From Nonomuraea sp. NEAU-A123 (GTDB taxonomy: Bacteria; Actinomycetota; Actinomycetes; Streptosporangiales; Streptosporangiaceae): DNA of 64,000 bases. The stretch is from assembly GCF_018603905.1 (NCBI RefSeq), contig NZ_JAHFZZ010000012.1, positions 124,001 through 188,000 of the forward strand, written 5' to 3'. The position numbers were made by a program, and so were the translations under genes. Each line of letters begins with the position of its first letter. Within the stretch, counting starts at the first letter, position 1. A model generated the notes under the pieces. It worked only from the letters and a program-made list of their open reading frames with translations. It did no database searches and was not told where the DNA came from. Positions 15,384 to 25,556 of the stretch are shown in pieces.

Positions 15384-16493
15384 TTACCCTCGCTTGCGAA
15401 GTTCTCTTGGCCAGAACCGTCGAGGAAGGCACAACTTTATCACCGTCGCTTTGAAACGGGCATAAGCGGACGGATTAGGTCGAGGCTCGACTCTCTTCCG
15501 ATGGACGCCTTCGCCCTGCCGGCGTTCTTGACGTGGTGGCGGCACGGCCAGGGCGGCGGCCGTGGCCTCCGCCCGGTGCAGCCCGCGGTGCGCGGGCCTG
15601 CGCGCGAAAGAGGGTGCGGTGATCACCGGCGTCGGCCGTCCCGATCCGGTGGGGGGCAGTGGCTCCTCCGCGGAGCCGCCCGCAGCCACCCTGGCCAGCA
15701 TCAACGAGGCGCGTACGGAGTCGAGCCTGGTCTGCGGATCGATGCGGAGCAGCGCGTCGAGAACCGGCGCCAGCGGCCCGGCCTTCGTCATCGGGATCGG
15801 CTCGCCACTGGTGAGCGCGGCCAGCGCGGCGGCGGCCGTACGGCGCCCATGCAGGCCCCTGCCCTCGACGGCGGTGTAGAGGGTCGCGCCGAGCGACCAC
15901 AGATCGCCGGCCGGACTGGCCTTCGATCCCAGCACCCGCTCTGGAGCGATGTATCCGGCTGAACCGAGCACGATGCCCGCCTGGGTGATGGAAACGTCAC
16001 CTTCCAGTGCGGCCAGCCCGAAGTCCGTCAGGACCGCCCGGTCCTCCATCACCAGCACGTTGCTGGGCTTCACGTCGCGGTGCAGGATCCCCTTGGCGTG
16101 TACGGCCCGCAGCGCCCCGAGGATCTGCCGGCCGATCTCGGCGGCCTTGCGCGGATGGAGCGGTCCGCCCTCCAGGATGAGCTGTTCGAGGGACCTGGCC
16201 TGGAGCAGCTCCATGACGATCCACGGCCGGTCGTCCTCGGTGACCACGTCGAACACGGTGATGACCGACGGATGCGCGACCATCGCGGTCGCCCTGCCCT
16301 CGCGCTCGGTGCGGGCGCACAGCTCGGCCCGCAACTCCTCGTCGAGCACGGCCGGCAGCCGGACCTCCTTGACCGCCACGTCGCGGTCGAGCAGCTCGTC
16401 GTGCGCTCGCCAAACGGTACCCATGCCGCCGCGACCGACCGGTTCCAGAAGCCGGTAGCGCGCGGCGAGTAGGTAACCGGAGGGCGCACGCAT
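15384..16493 (-). CDS. Soluble Ser/Thr protein kinase
   Basis: Kinase of 369 residues with the catalytic set GRGGMG, Lys in VAVKEV, HRDVKPSN, DFGLAALEGD and SAGYIAPERV. The kinase domain fills residues 13-270; the rest is a Pro/Arg-rich tail ending in a basic stretch (LPRRFWPRELRKRG) without a membrane segment, which may bind membrane or nucleic acid. TAAGCT ends 8 nt before the ATG, so the mRNA is probably leaderless. It is 35 bp upstream of the membrane-anchored kinase on the same strand. The two kinase domains are alike in length and motif spacing, so a gene duplication is likely. Confidence 0.92.
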   Translation of the reverse strand: MRAPSGYLLAARYRLLEPVGRGGMGTVWRAHDELLDRDVAVKEVRLPAVLDEELRAELCARTEREGRATAMVAHPSVITVFDVVTEDDRPWIVMELLQARSLEQLILEGGPLHPRKAAEIGRQILGALRAVHAKGILHRDVKPSNVLVMEDRAVLTDFGLAALEGDVSITQAGIVLGSAGYIAPERVLGSKASPAGDLWSLGATLYTAVEGRGLHGRRTAAAALAALTSGEPIPMTKAGPLAPVLDALLRIDPQTRLDSVRASLMLARVAAGGSAEEPLPPTGSGRPTPVITAPSFARRPAHRGLHRAEATAAALAVPPPRQERRQGEGVHRKRVEPRPNPSAYARFKATVIKLCLPRRFWPRELRKRG

Positions 16494-17161
16494 GGCAGGC
16501 AGCTTACCTATTTGTGTAAACCGACCAGTAGAGGCGGGGCCGATAAAATGTTGCGAAGTTAAGTCAACTCGTCTGACTCGTGACGTCAGCAAACGTGTCG
16601 GCTACATCGGTCCCGTTGATCAGGCTTCACAGACATTGCGGTACCGCCCAAGCGTGGTGCTCCCATGATGCTGGCATATCGGCCCGATGACCAGTCTGCA
16701 CCCGCTGGAACGTTTGACCATGCCGAGCTGCCCGGCCGCCGAACCTGCCTTCGTAGCGCGCCTCGGCCGGCCTGTCCAGGGTGCCGCCGGCGCCGCGGAC
16801 GGCCCCGGTCTGGTTCGGCGACAAGGTCTCGCCGGTGACGGCGGGCTCGGGGTCCGGCGTACGGGCGGGGTGGCGGCGTCGCCCGCGCGAGCGGGTCTCA
16901 GGCCCCTGACCTGTGGATACGGCGCTCGGCCCAAGTTGGTCACCAGGAATGTGCGCGATGCCCGGCAAGCGGTTCGCAGGCGTCCGGCAGGGTTGCCAAT
17001 AGGGGCCTGACGCAGCCGTCAGCGACTTGTAAGGGTGTCGTAAGGGGTCTGGGGCACAGTGAAGTTAAGGGGAACTCATGCACCCACCGGCGGCCGAACT
17101 GTCAGTGTCGGCGGTCACACTGGGAACATACGGCCCTGGTGCTTTACCGGAACGAATAGCC
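16494..17161. other. Region without a supported gene
   Basis: About 670 bp between the kinase start and a small ORF. Frames are open on both strands but show no family resemblance and Arg-rich shadow composition. Visible details are the kinase promoter region, a TGACGTCA palindrome near 16577, and short direct repeats GTAAGGGTGTC / GTAAGGGGTCT near 17030-17050. Confidence 0.5.
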
Positions 17162-17287
17162 ATGACGAGTTCGTTGAGGGACGTGATGAGGATGCGCCGC
17201 AGTCAGGTTCGTCGCCGACCGACGAAGAGGCCGATCGTGCCCGCGCTGGACCTTCGCACGCCGTCGGGGCGACAGCTGCCCTTTTGA
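17162..17287 (+). CDS. Possible small basic protein (41 aa)
   Basis: An ATG ORF of 41 codons begins MTSSLRDVMRMRRSQVRRRP and ends SGRQLPF. It is very basic in the middle and ends 37 bp before the DUF5999 gene on the same strand. I do not recognise it. There is no strong ribosome site. It may be a real short gene co-transcribed with DUF5999, or chance. Confidence 0.3.
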   Translation: MTSSLRDVMRMRRSQVRRRPTKRPIVPALDLRTPSGRQLPF

Positions 17288-17324
17288 AACCCCCACAACA
17301 GGAGCGTCTCCTGAGAGGTGCACG

Positions 17325-17513
17325 ATGTGCAGTCACTACCCGCTCTGTCCCACCGCCGACTCACCCGACCGTGAGGCTTCCCACGTGATCTCGGCTCACC
17401 CTGACCAGGGTTGGAGCCTGTTGTGCAATGGCGTGGTGCTGTTCGAGGACACCGGGTTGCTCCTTCCCGACGGCTCCGTCGTCGCGCCCCACCGCGGTCT
17501 CGTGGCCGCCTGA
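17325..17513 (+). CDS. DUF5999 family protein
   Basis: A 62-residue protein of a conserved actinobacterial family of unknown function. The pattern is clear: MCSHYPLCPTADSPDREAS at the start, AHPDQGWSLLCNGVVLFEDTG in the middle and LLLPDGSVVAPHR near the end. Three Cys residues (positions 2, 8 and one in the middle) suggest a metal site or redox role, but nothing is established. A ribosome site GAGAGG lies 9 nt upstream of the ATG. Confidence 0.85.
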   Translation: MCSHYPLCPTADSPDREASHVISAHPDQGWSLLCNGVVLFEDTGLLLPDGSVVAPHRGLVAA

Positions 17514-17569
17514 GCGTCACCCGACCGGTGCCGAGCGGCCCGATACGGCCTACCCGGCACCCTTCGGCG

Positions 17570-17612
17570 ACCGATTGACGAGACCGTCATCGGCGACCGG
17601 TTCGCGAGACCG

Positions 17613-17630
<18 letters not shown>
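17570..17630. repeat. Short direct repeats downstream of class I fumarase
   Basis: GAGACCGTCATCGGCGACC (from 17579) and GAGACCGTCAGCGGCGACC (from about 17606) are two copies of a 19-bp unit differing at one base. A third partial copy (GGCGACCGATTGACGAGACC) precedes them. They straddle the 3' end of the class I fumarase gene. Confidence 0.6.
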
Positions 17631-19265
<1,635 letters not shown>

Positions 19266-19432
19266 GATCCTCCCCATTCGCCGCACAGAGCCTACCTTTT
19301 TTACCAGCCTTCTTTACGGCCGGCCCGGTGGGCCCCACCCGCCGTCCAAGCGCACCCCTGTCCAGGGGCACGCTCCTCCGGTGGAGGTGGCCGGCCGCCG
19401 TGACGTGCGTATTGCCGGCCGTCTGGGTGGTT

Positions 19433-20296
19433 TCAAAGGACGTGAGCCGGTTCCCGTTTCCTCGTGGTGGTCAGCCCGATCAGGATGCCCGCGATCACCA
19501 GCGACGCGCCGAGCAGGTCGAACACCGTTGGGGTGGCGATGCCCAAAACCAGGCCGGTGGTGATCGCCCCGACCGGGATGAGGCCGGCGAACAGGCCCGC
19601 GTGGCCGGGGCCGAGCTTGGGCAGCGCCGTATACCAGAGGAAGAAGGCCAGGACGGTCACCACGACCGCCAGGTACACGAAGCCGAGGGCCTGTGCCGGG
19701 GTCGGTGGCTGGAGCATGCCCGTGCCCTCCTTGACCAGGCCGATCGCGGCCAGCAGGGGGACGGCCAGCGCCGTCGAGTACGCCGACAGCCGGATCGCCC
19801 CCAGCTTCGGCAGCAGCGGGATGGCCAGCATCGAGAAGCTGACCTCGCCCACGAGCGCCCCCAGGCCCCACAGCAGGCCGGGCAGGTTACCGCTGCCCAG
19901 CCCGGTGGCCAGCGTCGCGCCGGCCACCACGACGACCGCGCCGGCCAGCAGCCGGGGCGCCGGACGGCCGCCGAGCAGCGCCAGGGCGAGCGGCACGGTG
20001 CCCAGCACGGTGCCGACCAGCGCGGGGCCCGCGGCGCGGGCCGACTCGATCACGCACATGTTGAACAACACCAGCCCGAGCAGCGTCAGCGCGACGAGCA
20101 GCAGCGTCTCGCGCCGGGTCAGCCGGACGAACCGCAGCCCGAGCACCCGGATCACGACCAGCCAGATCACCGCCGCGGCCAGGTAGCGCACCGCCTGCCC
20201 GCCGTACACCGGATAGTCCTGGATCAGGCCCGACACACCCGCCAGCGTCCCCACGAGGAACATGGCGGCGGCCGCCCCCGGGATTCCGTTTCTCAT
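19433..20296 (-). CDS. EamA/DMT-family transporter
   Basis: Ten-helix drug/metabolite exporter of 287 residues with two EamA halves: AAMFLVGTLAGVSG onward and GLLWGLGALVGEVSFSMLAIPLL onward. Family members export amino acids or other metabolites; the substrate is not readable. TAGCCT ends 8 nt before the ATG, giving a leaderless geometry. It is divergent from a MocR-type regulator whose likely operator repeats lie in between, so it is probably that regulator's target. Confidence 0.9.
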   Translation of the reverse strand: MRNGIPGAAAAMFLVGTLAGVSGLIQDYPVYGGQAVRYLAAAVIWLVVIRVLGLRFVRLTRRETLLLVALTLLGLVLFNMCVIESARAAGPALVGTVLGTVPLALALLGGRPAPRLLAGAVVVVAGATLATGLGSGNLPGLLWGLGALVGEVSFSMLAIPLLPKLGAIRLSAYSTALAVPLLAAIGLVKEGTGMLQPPTPAQALGFVYLAVVVTVLAFFLWYTALPKLGPGHAGLFAGLIPVGAITTGLVLGIATPTVFDLLGASLVIAGILIGLTTTRKREPAHVL

Positions 20297-20335
20297 GGAA
20301 GGGAGGCTAGGGACAGAATGGCTCAGGTAAGGAGT

Positions 20336-20366
20336 CCAATGTCCCGCTAAAAGGATGGACCAATGT
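20336..20366. promoter_or_regulatory. Direct repeat CCAATGT, likely MocR operator
   Basis: CCAATGT occurs at 20336-20342 and 20360-20366, 24 bp apart start to start, in the intergenic region between the DMT exporter and the MocR gene, the second copy overlapping the GTG start. MocR/PdxR regulators commonly bind direct repeats, which supports the assignment as inference. Confidence 0.5.
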
Positions 20367-21753
20367 GGCTGACCTACACATCCTGATAAATCGTGATCAG
20401 GGGGGAATTGCTGGGCAGATCGCTTCGGAGCTCCGCGAGGCCATCCGGCATGGTCGCCTCACGCCGGGCACCCGGCTCCCGGCCAGCCGCGACCTGGCCA
20501 CCGATCTCCAGGTCTCGCGCGGTGTCGTGGTCGAGGCCTACGAGCAACTGGTGGCCGAGGGCTTCCTGATCTCCCGCGTCGGCGCGGGCACCCAGGTGGC
20601 CCCCGCGCCGTCCCGCGGCTCGGTGGCGGCCGCCGCCCGCCCGGAGATCGCCGCGTGCGGTCCGCACTACGGTCACCGCCCTACCTCGCCCGACCTCGGG
20701 TGCTTCCCCCGGGAACGCTGGCTGGCCTCCGTACGCCATGTGCTCACCACGATGCACTCCGACGTGTTCGACTACGGCGACCCCGGCGGTGTCCTGGAGT
20801 TGCGCGACGAGCTGGCCGGCTACCTGAGGCGGGTGCGGGCCGCGGACGTGCACCCCGACAACCTGGTGATCGTCGGCGGCGTGGCCCAGGGCCTCAGCCT
20901 GGCGCTGCACGTGCTCACCCAGCGGATCGACGGCCTGCGCCTGGCCGTGGAGGACCCGAACAGCCACCGCCAGGTCCCCCTCCTGCGCCGGGCGGGCGCC
21001 GAGCTCGTCCCCGTCCCGGTGGACGACCAGGGCTTCGACGTGACGGCACTGCGGGCCCGTGGCGTCCACGCGGTCCTGGTCACGCCCGCCCACCAGTACC
21101 CCACCGGCGTGGTGCTCTCCCCGGCCCGGCGGGCCGCCCTCATGGAGTGGGCCGCCGAGAGTGACGGTGTCGTCCTGGAGGACGACTACGACGCCGAGTT
21201 CCGCTTCGACCGCGATCCCGTCGGCTGCCTGCAGGGCCTGGCCCCCGGCCGGGTGATCCTCGCCGGCAGTGTGAGCAAGGCGCTCGCCCCCGGGCTGCGG
21301 CTGGGCTGGGTGGCGGCCCCCGCCGACCTGGCCGAGTCCATCCGGCAGGCGCGAGGCGAGCTCGACCTGGGCTCCCCGGTCATCGACCAGTACGCCCTGG
21401 CCCACTTCCTGCGTACCGGCGGCTACGACAAGCACCTGCGCCGGATGCGCAGGGAGTACCGGCGCCGCAGGGACGCCCTGGTCAAGGCGGTGGCCGAGCA
21501 CCTGCCCGAGGTGCGGGTCCGGGGCATCGAGGCGGGCCTGCACGCCTACCTGGACCTGCCGCCGGGCTGGGACGAGGACGCCTTCATCGGGCCGGCGCGG
21601 GAGCTGGGCCTGGCCGCCGACCCGGTCGGACCTACGCGACTGACTCCGGGCCCGCCCGCGGTCGTGGTCGGCTTCGCCCGCCTCCCCGCTCATCGGGCGG
21701 CGGAGGTCATCCAAGGCTTAAAGGTCAGAATGTCAGGACAAAAAATTGACTGA
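20365..21753 (+). CDS. MocR/PdxR-like GntR regulator with aminotransferase domain
   Basis: Regulator of 462 residues. An N-terminal GntR winged helix (residues 10-75: SELREAIRHGRLTPGTRLPASRDLATDL, VSRGVVVEAYEQL) is fused to a class I aminotransferase-like domain with the PLP-binding motif GSVSKALAPGLRLGW carrying the Schiff-base Lys, plus LVTPAHQYPTG and LEDDYDAEFR. Such proteins sense PLP or an amino compound. It is divergent from the DMT exporter. The GTG start at 20365 follows AAGGA. PdxR-like regulators control vitamin B6 synthesis, but no pdx genes are here, so the adjacent exporter is the better candidate target. Confidence 0.9.
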   Translation: MADLHILINRDQGGIAGQIASELREAIRHGRLTPGTRLPASRDLATDLQVSRGVVVEAYEQLVAEGFLISRVGAGTQVAPAPSRGSVAAAARPEIAACGPHYGHRPTSPDLGCFPRERWLASVRHVLTTMHSDVFDYGDPGGVLELRDELAGYLRRVRAADVHPDNLVIVGGVAQGLSLALHVLTQRIDGLRLAVEDPNSHRQVPLLRRAGAELVPVPVDDQGFDVTALRARGVHAVLVTPAHQYPTGVVLSPARRAALMEWAAESDGVVLEDDYDAEFRFDRDPVGCLQGLAPGRVILAGSVSKALAPGLRLGWVAAPADLAESIRQARGELDLGSPVIDQYALAHFLRTGGYDKHLRRMRREYRRRRDALVKAVAEHLPEVRVRGIEAGLHAYLDLPPGWDEDAFIGPARELGLAADPVGPTRLTPGPPAVVVGFARLPAHRAAEVIQGLKVRMSGQKID

Positions 21754-21801
21754 TGGAGAAGGTCGCGCTTAGAAAGAAATCCCCGCCATATTGGAGGTGC
21801 C

Positions 21802-22037
21802 ATGCGCGTGGGACTGCTGGGCTTGGGCCGGATCGGCGCGTTTCACGCGGCCACTGTCGCCGGACGGCGTGATCCGCGCGATCAACGTGGCCCAGGGACT
21901 CGGCGCCACCTCGGCACACCTGGCTGAAGGTCCCGGTCGTCGAGGACATGGAGCGGGTCATGCAGGCTACCACCCTGCCCACGCTGCTGCTCGGCGGCGA
22001 TCCCGGCGACGCTGAGCCCCTGACCGGCCGTAGCTGA
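21802..22037 (+). pseudogene. Remnants of two inositol-catabolism genes (IolG-like start joined to aldolase-like tail)
   Basis: From the ATG at 21802 (ribosome site TTGGAGG) the first 20 codons read MRVGLLGLGRIGAFHAATVAG, the Rossmann N-terminus of an inositol 2-dehydrogenase. Downstream, a second frame reads DGVIRAINVAQGLGATSAH, and after a shift at about 21918 a third reads TWLKVPVVEDMERVMQATT then LPTLLLGGDP, matching the C-terminal part of the Cgl0159-type (beta/alpha)8 aldolase of inositol operons. Hence two truncated genes joined by a deletion, with a further frameshift in the tail. The intact genes are not in the window. Confidence 0.75.
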
Positions 22038-22047
22038 CCGGCGGTGG

Positions 22048-23208
22048 TCAGGCGGCTTCCTTGACCCGCCGTGGCTCGAATCCCCTGGCCAGCACGATGA
22101 TCACGGCGGACAGCACCAGCGGCGCGGCGAACGCCACCTGCATGTCGCTGGCGCTGGCGATGCCGCCGACCAGCGCCGCGCCCACGATGAACCCGACGTA
22201 GTTGAACAGGTTGACCCGCGCGATGGCCACCCCGGTCCCCGCCGGGTCGAGCCGTCCCGCCGCCGAGAACGACTGCGGCGCGACCACCGACAGCCCCACC
22301 CCGGTCAGGCCGAACGCCATGATGGCCAGCGGCTGGCTGGGCGCCAGGACGATGCCCAGGAAGCCGAGGGTGGCGATCGCGCCGCCGATCCTGACGATCG
22401 CCGCCGGCCCGTACTTCCTGACGGCGACGTCGCCGCCGAGCCTGATCAGCAGCGTGGTGGCCTGGTAGGCGGCGTAGGCCAGCGGGATGACGCTGGGGCT
22501 CGCGGCGAGGACCTGCTGCATGTAGACGGTGCTGAAGTTGGAGACCGAGGCGTCCCCGACGTACAGGAACGCCATCGCCAGGCAGAGCGGGATGATCGGC
22601 TTCCACGGGAACCCACCGGCGGCCTTCGCGGTGGTGTCCTCGACCTTCTCCTCCTCGATCGTGCACAGGAGCGGCCCGGCGTACAGGGAGCCCGCCACCG
22701 CCACGACCATCGGAATCGTCATCGTGACCACCAGCGGTAGCTCGGCCGCGGCCGACGCCCAGAGCGCCCCGGCCGTGCTGAACACGCTCCACATGCAGTG
22801 GAAGCCGTTGAGTACGGCCCGGCCGTACTTGCGCTCGACCGCCACGCCCTGCATGTTGATGCCCGCGTCGACCGCGCCGACCCCGAGCCCGAACAGCAGC
22901 AGCGCGGGCACCAACAGCGGCACGCTCGGCGCGAGGGCGACGAGCACCACGGCGAGGGCCACGACCGGCTGCGCGACGCGGAGCAGCGGCTTGCTGCCCC
23001 TGCGCGCGGCGAACGAGCCGGCCGCCACGCTGCCCAGTCCGGCGAAGACCGGCACGATGAGCAGCAGGATCGTCAGGGCGCCCTCGTCGAGCCGGTGTTT
23101 GGTCTGCAGGTTCGCGACCTGGGCGAGCAGCGTGATGAACGAGAGGCCCTGCACCGCATAGACCACGAACGTGGCTATGCGGGCCTGGCGATCACGAGGA
23201 GTCGGCAC
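22048..23208 (-). CDS. MFS transporter
   Basis: Major facilitator of 386 residues with about 12 predicted helices. The first half contains GSFAARRGSKPLLR in the loop 2-3 position and LLLFGLGVGAVDAGINMQGV typical of the YbjJ-like branch. The second half has YVGDASVSNFSTVYM and RLGGDVAVRKYG. The substrate is unknown. GTG start with GGAGG at 6 nt. It abuts the inositol-gene remnant on the other strand, so it could once have been part of a larger sugar or polyol locus. Confidence 0.85.
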   Translation of the reverse strand: MPTPRDRQARIATFVVYAVQGLSFITLLAQVANLQTKHRLDEGALTILLLIVPVFAGLGSVAAGSFAARRGSKPLLRVAQPVVALAVVLVALAPSVPLLVPALLLFGLGVGAVDAGINMQGVAVERKYGRAVLNGFHCMWSVFSTAGALWASAAAELPLVVTMTIPMVVAVAGSLYAGPLLCTIEEEKVEDTTAKAAGGFPWKPIIPLCLAMAFLYVGDASVSNFSTVYMQQVLAASPSVIPLAYAAYQATTLLIRLGGDVAVRKYGPAAIVRIGGAIATLGFLGIVLAPSQPLAIMAFGLTGVGLSVVAPQSFSAAGRLDPAGTGVAIARVNLFNYVGFIVGAALVGGIASASDMQVAFAAPLVLSAVIIVLARGFEPRRVKEAA

Positions 23209-23242
23209 GGCGGCCTCCAGATGGGGGGAACATGAGGCGCGG

Positions 23243-23920
23243 TCAGGTTAGCCGCTTGGCCAGCTCTTTCGCCACCTCGTCGCCACCCTGTGATCTTGCG
23301 AGCGCAGGTGTGTGCGCGGCGGCCCAGACGCCCAGGGCGATCAGCGCGGCCACCTCGGTGACCGCCAGCACACGTTCGACCAGGCCGAGCGGCATGACCC
23401 GCCACCACGGCAGCCCGCTGTGCGCCCCGTACAGCGCCATCGCGCCCATGCCCGCCACCCACAGCACCGAGCCCAGCCCGAACGCGAACGCGGTCAGCGC
23501 GGCCCCCCGCCGCTCCGCGCGCCGCCAGGACCGCGCGATGACCACGGCCGCGATGGGCAGGCTGAGGAAGGCCACGAAGCTGCCGGCCCGGTGGAAGCCG
23601 CCGCTCCAGGTCGGCGCGAGGGACCAGTCCTGCTTGGGGAACCAGGCCGCGACGAAGAGCCCGGCGCTCCAGAGCGCCAGCGTCAGCGTGCCGACGATCC
23701 CGGCCAGCCGTCTGCGGGCCAGCGACACGCAGATGGCCGCGGACCCGGCCGCCAGCAGCGCGACGCCGAGCCCGAAGATCCAGCCCTCGGGTCCGAGGCC
23801 GTGCTGGCTGATGGTCCGCCGCAGCGGGTCGATCTCGCCGAGGCTGGTCACATCGAGGCCGACGATCACCGTGACGCCGGCCGCCACCGCGCCGAGTCCC
23901 CATCGTGCGGGTTGATGCAC
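23243..23920 (-). CDS. DUF998-family integral membrane protein
   Basis: A 225-residue protein with about six hydrophobic segments, beginning VHQPARWGLGAVAAGVTVIV and ending with a charged KELAKRLT tail. DUF998 features seen are DPLRRTISQHGLG in the first loop, WFPKQDW, and FHRAGSFVAFLSLPI. Function is unknown. GTG start at 23920 with GAGGGGGG 4-5 nt upstream. It is 34 bp upstream of the MFS gene on the same strand and may be co-transcribed with it. Confidence 0.8.
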   Translation of the reverse strand: MHQPARWGLGAVAAGVTVIVGLDVTSLGEIDPLRRTISQHGLGPEGWIFGLGVALLAAGSAAICVSLARRRLAGIVGTLTLALWSAGLFVAAWFPKQDWSLAPTWSGGFHRAGSFVAFLSLPIAAVVIARSWRRAERRGAALTAFAFGLGSVLWVAGMGAMALYGAHSGLPWWRVMPLGLVERVLAVTEVAALIALGVWAAAHTPALARSQGGDEVAKELAKRLT

Positions 23921-23984
23921 GAGCCCCCCTCTCCGCCGTCTTTGTCGAGACAACGGCGGGAAAAGGGAACGGATTCCTTGTGGA

Positions 23985-24779
23985 TCAGCCCAGCGCCCGT
24001 CGTACGAGGTCATCGCTGAGCTCGCGCAGCCGCTTCCGCTCCGCGCGGTCGTACGCCTGGGCGTCGGCCCGGCTCTCCCGCTGCCCGTTGAAGTAGCGGC
24101 CGCTCACGCCGTCGAGCCCGTCGATCAGCCGCAGCGTCGCCGCCACGCCCTCCTCGACCGTGCTCATCACCGGCGCCCCCGCCTCGCGGACCATGGTGGT
24201 GTCCATGTACGTGGCCGGGTGCAGGGCGTTGACCGTCACACCCTGCCCGGCCAGCTCCTCGGCCAGGTCGAAGGTGAACATGATCTGCGCGAGCTTGCTC
24301 TGGCTGTAGGCGCGCTGCCGCCCGTAGCCGCGGGTCAGCATCGGGTCGGCGAAGTCGATCGCCTGCTGCCCGGCCGAGGCGACGTTCACCACCCGCGACG
24401 GCGCCGACTTGACGAGCAGCGGGATCAGCCGCCGGGTCAGGTGATATCCGGCCAGGTAGTTGACCGCGAAGCGGAGCTCGAGGCCGTCCCTGCTCTCCTC
24501 GCGACCGGAGCCCGGCGGGCCGCCACCCACCCCGGCGTTGTTGACCAGCACGTCGATCCGGTCGAACCGGTCGAGCACCTCGTCGGCCAGCCGGTCCACC
24601 TGGCGCAGATCGGCCAGGTCGGCCAGGACGCCCTCGGTGGTGCCGCCCGCTTCGGCCCGCGCCTGCCGTACTCGCTCAGGATCGCGGCCGTGCACGATGA
24701 CGCGGTCGTCGGCGGCGAGCCGTCGCGCCAGCTCCCGCCCGAGCCCGTCCGTCGCGCCGGTGATCAGGATCGTCCTCAT
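23985..24779 (-). CDS. SDR family oxidoreductase (classical active site)
   Basis: Short-chain dehydrogenase of 264 residues. Cofactor motif TGATDGLG at residues 7-14, NNAGVGG, Ser in VNVASAG, and Tyr/Lys in RAYSQSKLAQ are all present. The C-terminal part (HPATYMDTTMVREAG, GRYFNGQRES) resembles the retinol-dehydrogenase/WWOX-like branch acting on lipophilic alcohols. Its ATG overlaps the stop of the upstream SDR gene (ATGA), so the two are coupled. The TetR gene and operator upstream likely control both. Confidence 0.88.
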   Translation of the reverse strand: MRTILITGATDGLGRELARRLAADDRVIVHGRDPERVRQARAEAGGTTEGVLADLADLRQVDRLADEVLDRFDRIDVLVNNAGVGGGPPGSGREESRDGLELRFAVNYLAGYHLTRRLIPLLVKSAPSRVVNVASAGQQAIDFADPMLTRGYGRQRAYSQSKLAQIMFTFDLAEELAGQGVTVNALHPATYMDTTMVREAGAPVMSTVEEGVAATLRLIDGLDGVSGRYFNGQRESRADAQAYDRAERKRLRELSDDLVRRALG

Positions 24780-25483
24780 ATCTTCAGCCTGCCTCCTCCG
24801 TCGACGGTCAGCACCGTTCCGGTGACGAACGAGTTGCCCACCACGTAGGCGATCGTCGCCGCCACGTCCTCCGGCCTGCCCACCCGGCCGACCGGCGAGC
24901 TTCCCGCCGCGTGGGCGAACACGGCCGCCCGCGCCTCGGAGGGAAGCCCGGACCACCACTCGGTGTCGATCACACCGGGGGAGACGGCGTTCACCCGGAT
25001 CGGGCCGAGCTCGACAGCCAGGCCGGGCACCGCGGACTCGATCGCGCCGTTCACCGCCGCCAGCGCGGAGACGCCGGGGAAGGCCGAGCCCGCCGACGCC
25101 GCGGTCACGAACGTGATCGATCCCTCGGGGTCGAGTACGTCCAGGGCGGCCTGCGCGGTCAGCAGGTGCGGGATCAGCTTGTTCTGTACGGCCTCGACCA
25201 GCGCCTCCTGCGTCAGCGAGCGCAGCGGCCCGGCGGGGCCGCGGCCGGTCACGGTGACGATCAGATGGTCGACGACACCCGTCCGGCTGAAGAAGTCGCG
25301 CATCGCCTCGGTGTCGCGGGCGTCCACGGCCTCGCCGGAGGCCCGGTCGCCGAGCTGCTTCACCGCGGCCGCCACCCGCTCGGCGGACCGGCCGGTGATG
25401 ATGACCTCGGCGCCGTCGTCCGCCAGCCGGGCCGCCGTCGCCAGCCCGATGCCCGTGGTGCCACCAATGATCACGACTCGCAT
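24776..25483 (-). CDS. SDR family protein lacking the catalytic Tyr-x3-Lys
   Basis: A 235-residue Rossmann protein with a good cofactor motif (IGGTTGIGLA), a type of TGxxxGxG, and a C-terminal segment VTGTVLTVDGGG. At the position of the YxxxK active site the sequence reads SALAAVNGAIESA, so both Tyr and Lys are absent, while the Ser position (FVTAASAG) is kept. Related sequences exist in actinobacteria. It may bind NAD(P) without classical catalysis, or use another residue. Ribosome site AGGAGG. First gene of the operon next to the divergent TetR. Confidence 0.85.
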   Translation of the reverse strand: MRVVIIGGTTGIGLATAARLADDGAEVIITGRSAERVAAAVKQLGDRASGEAVDARDTEAMRDFFSRTGVVDHLIVTVTGRGPAGPLRSLTQEALVEAVQNKLIPHLLTAQAALDVLDPEGSITFVTAASAGSAFPGVSALAAVNGAIESAVPGLAVELGPIRVNAVSPGVIDTEWWSGLPSEARAAVFAHAAGSSPVGRVGRPEDVAATIAYVVGNSFVTGTVLTVDGGGRLKI

Positions 25484-25508
25484 CGTGTCCTCCTAATTCG
25501 ATACATCC

Positions 25509-25533
25509 TGCCTCGAAACTATAAAACGAGGCA
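25509..25533. promoter_or_regulatory. TetR operator, perfect inverted repeat TGCCTCG-N11-CGAGGCA
   Basis: Two 7-bp arms (25509-25515 and 25527-25533) lie between the divergent SDR operon and TetR gene. The repeat overlaps the expected -35 of the TetR promoter. The arrangement fits autorepression and repression of the SDR operon. Confidence 0.7.
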
Positions 25534-25543
25534 CGCTGTCTTG

Positions 25544-25549
25544 TAAAGT
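25544..25549 (+). promoter_or_regulatory. -10 element TAAAGT of the TetR gene (leaderless)
   Basis: TAAAGT ends 8 nt before the ATG at 25557, so transcription likely begins at the start codon. The operator palindrome is 11 bp further upstream. Confidence 0.5.
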
Positions 25550-25556
25550 GGCGGGC

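Noticed and set aside
16594..17010. Opposed 107-113 codon frames in the kinase/DUF5999 spacer
   Set aside because: Neither has motifs or a ribosome site; composition suggests chance openness.
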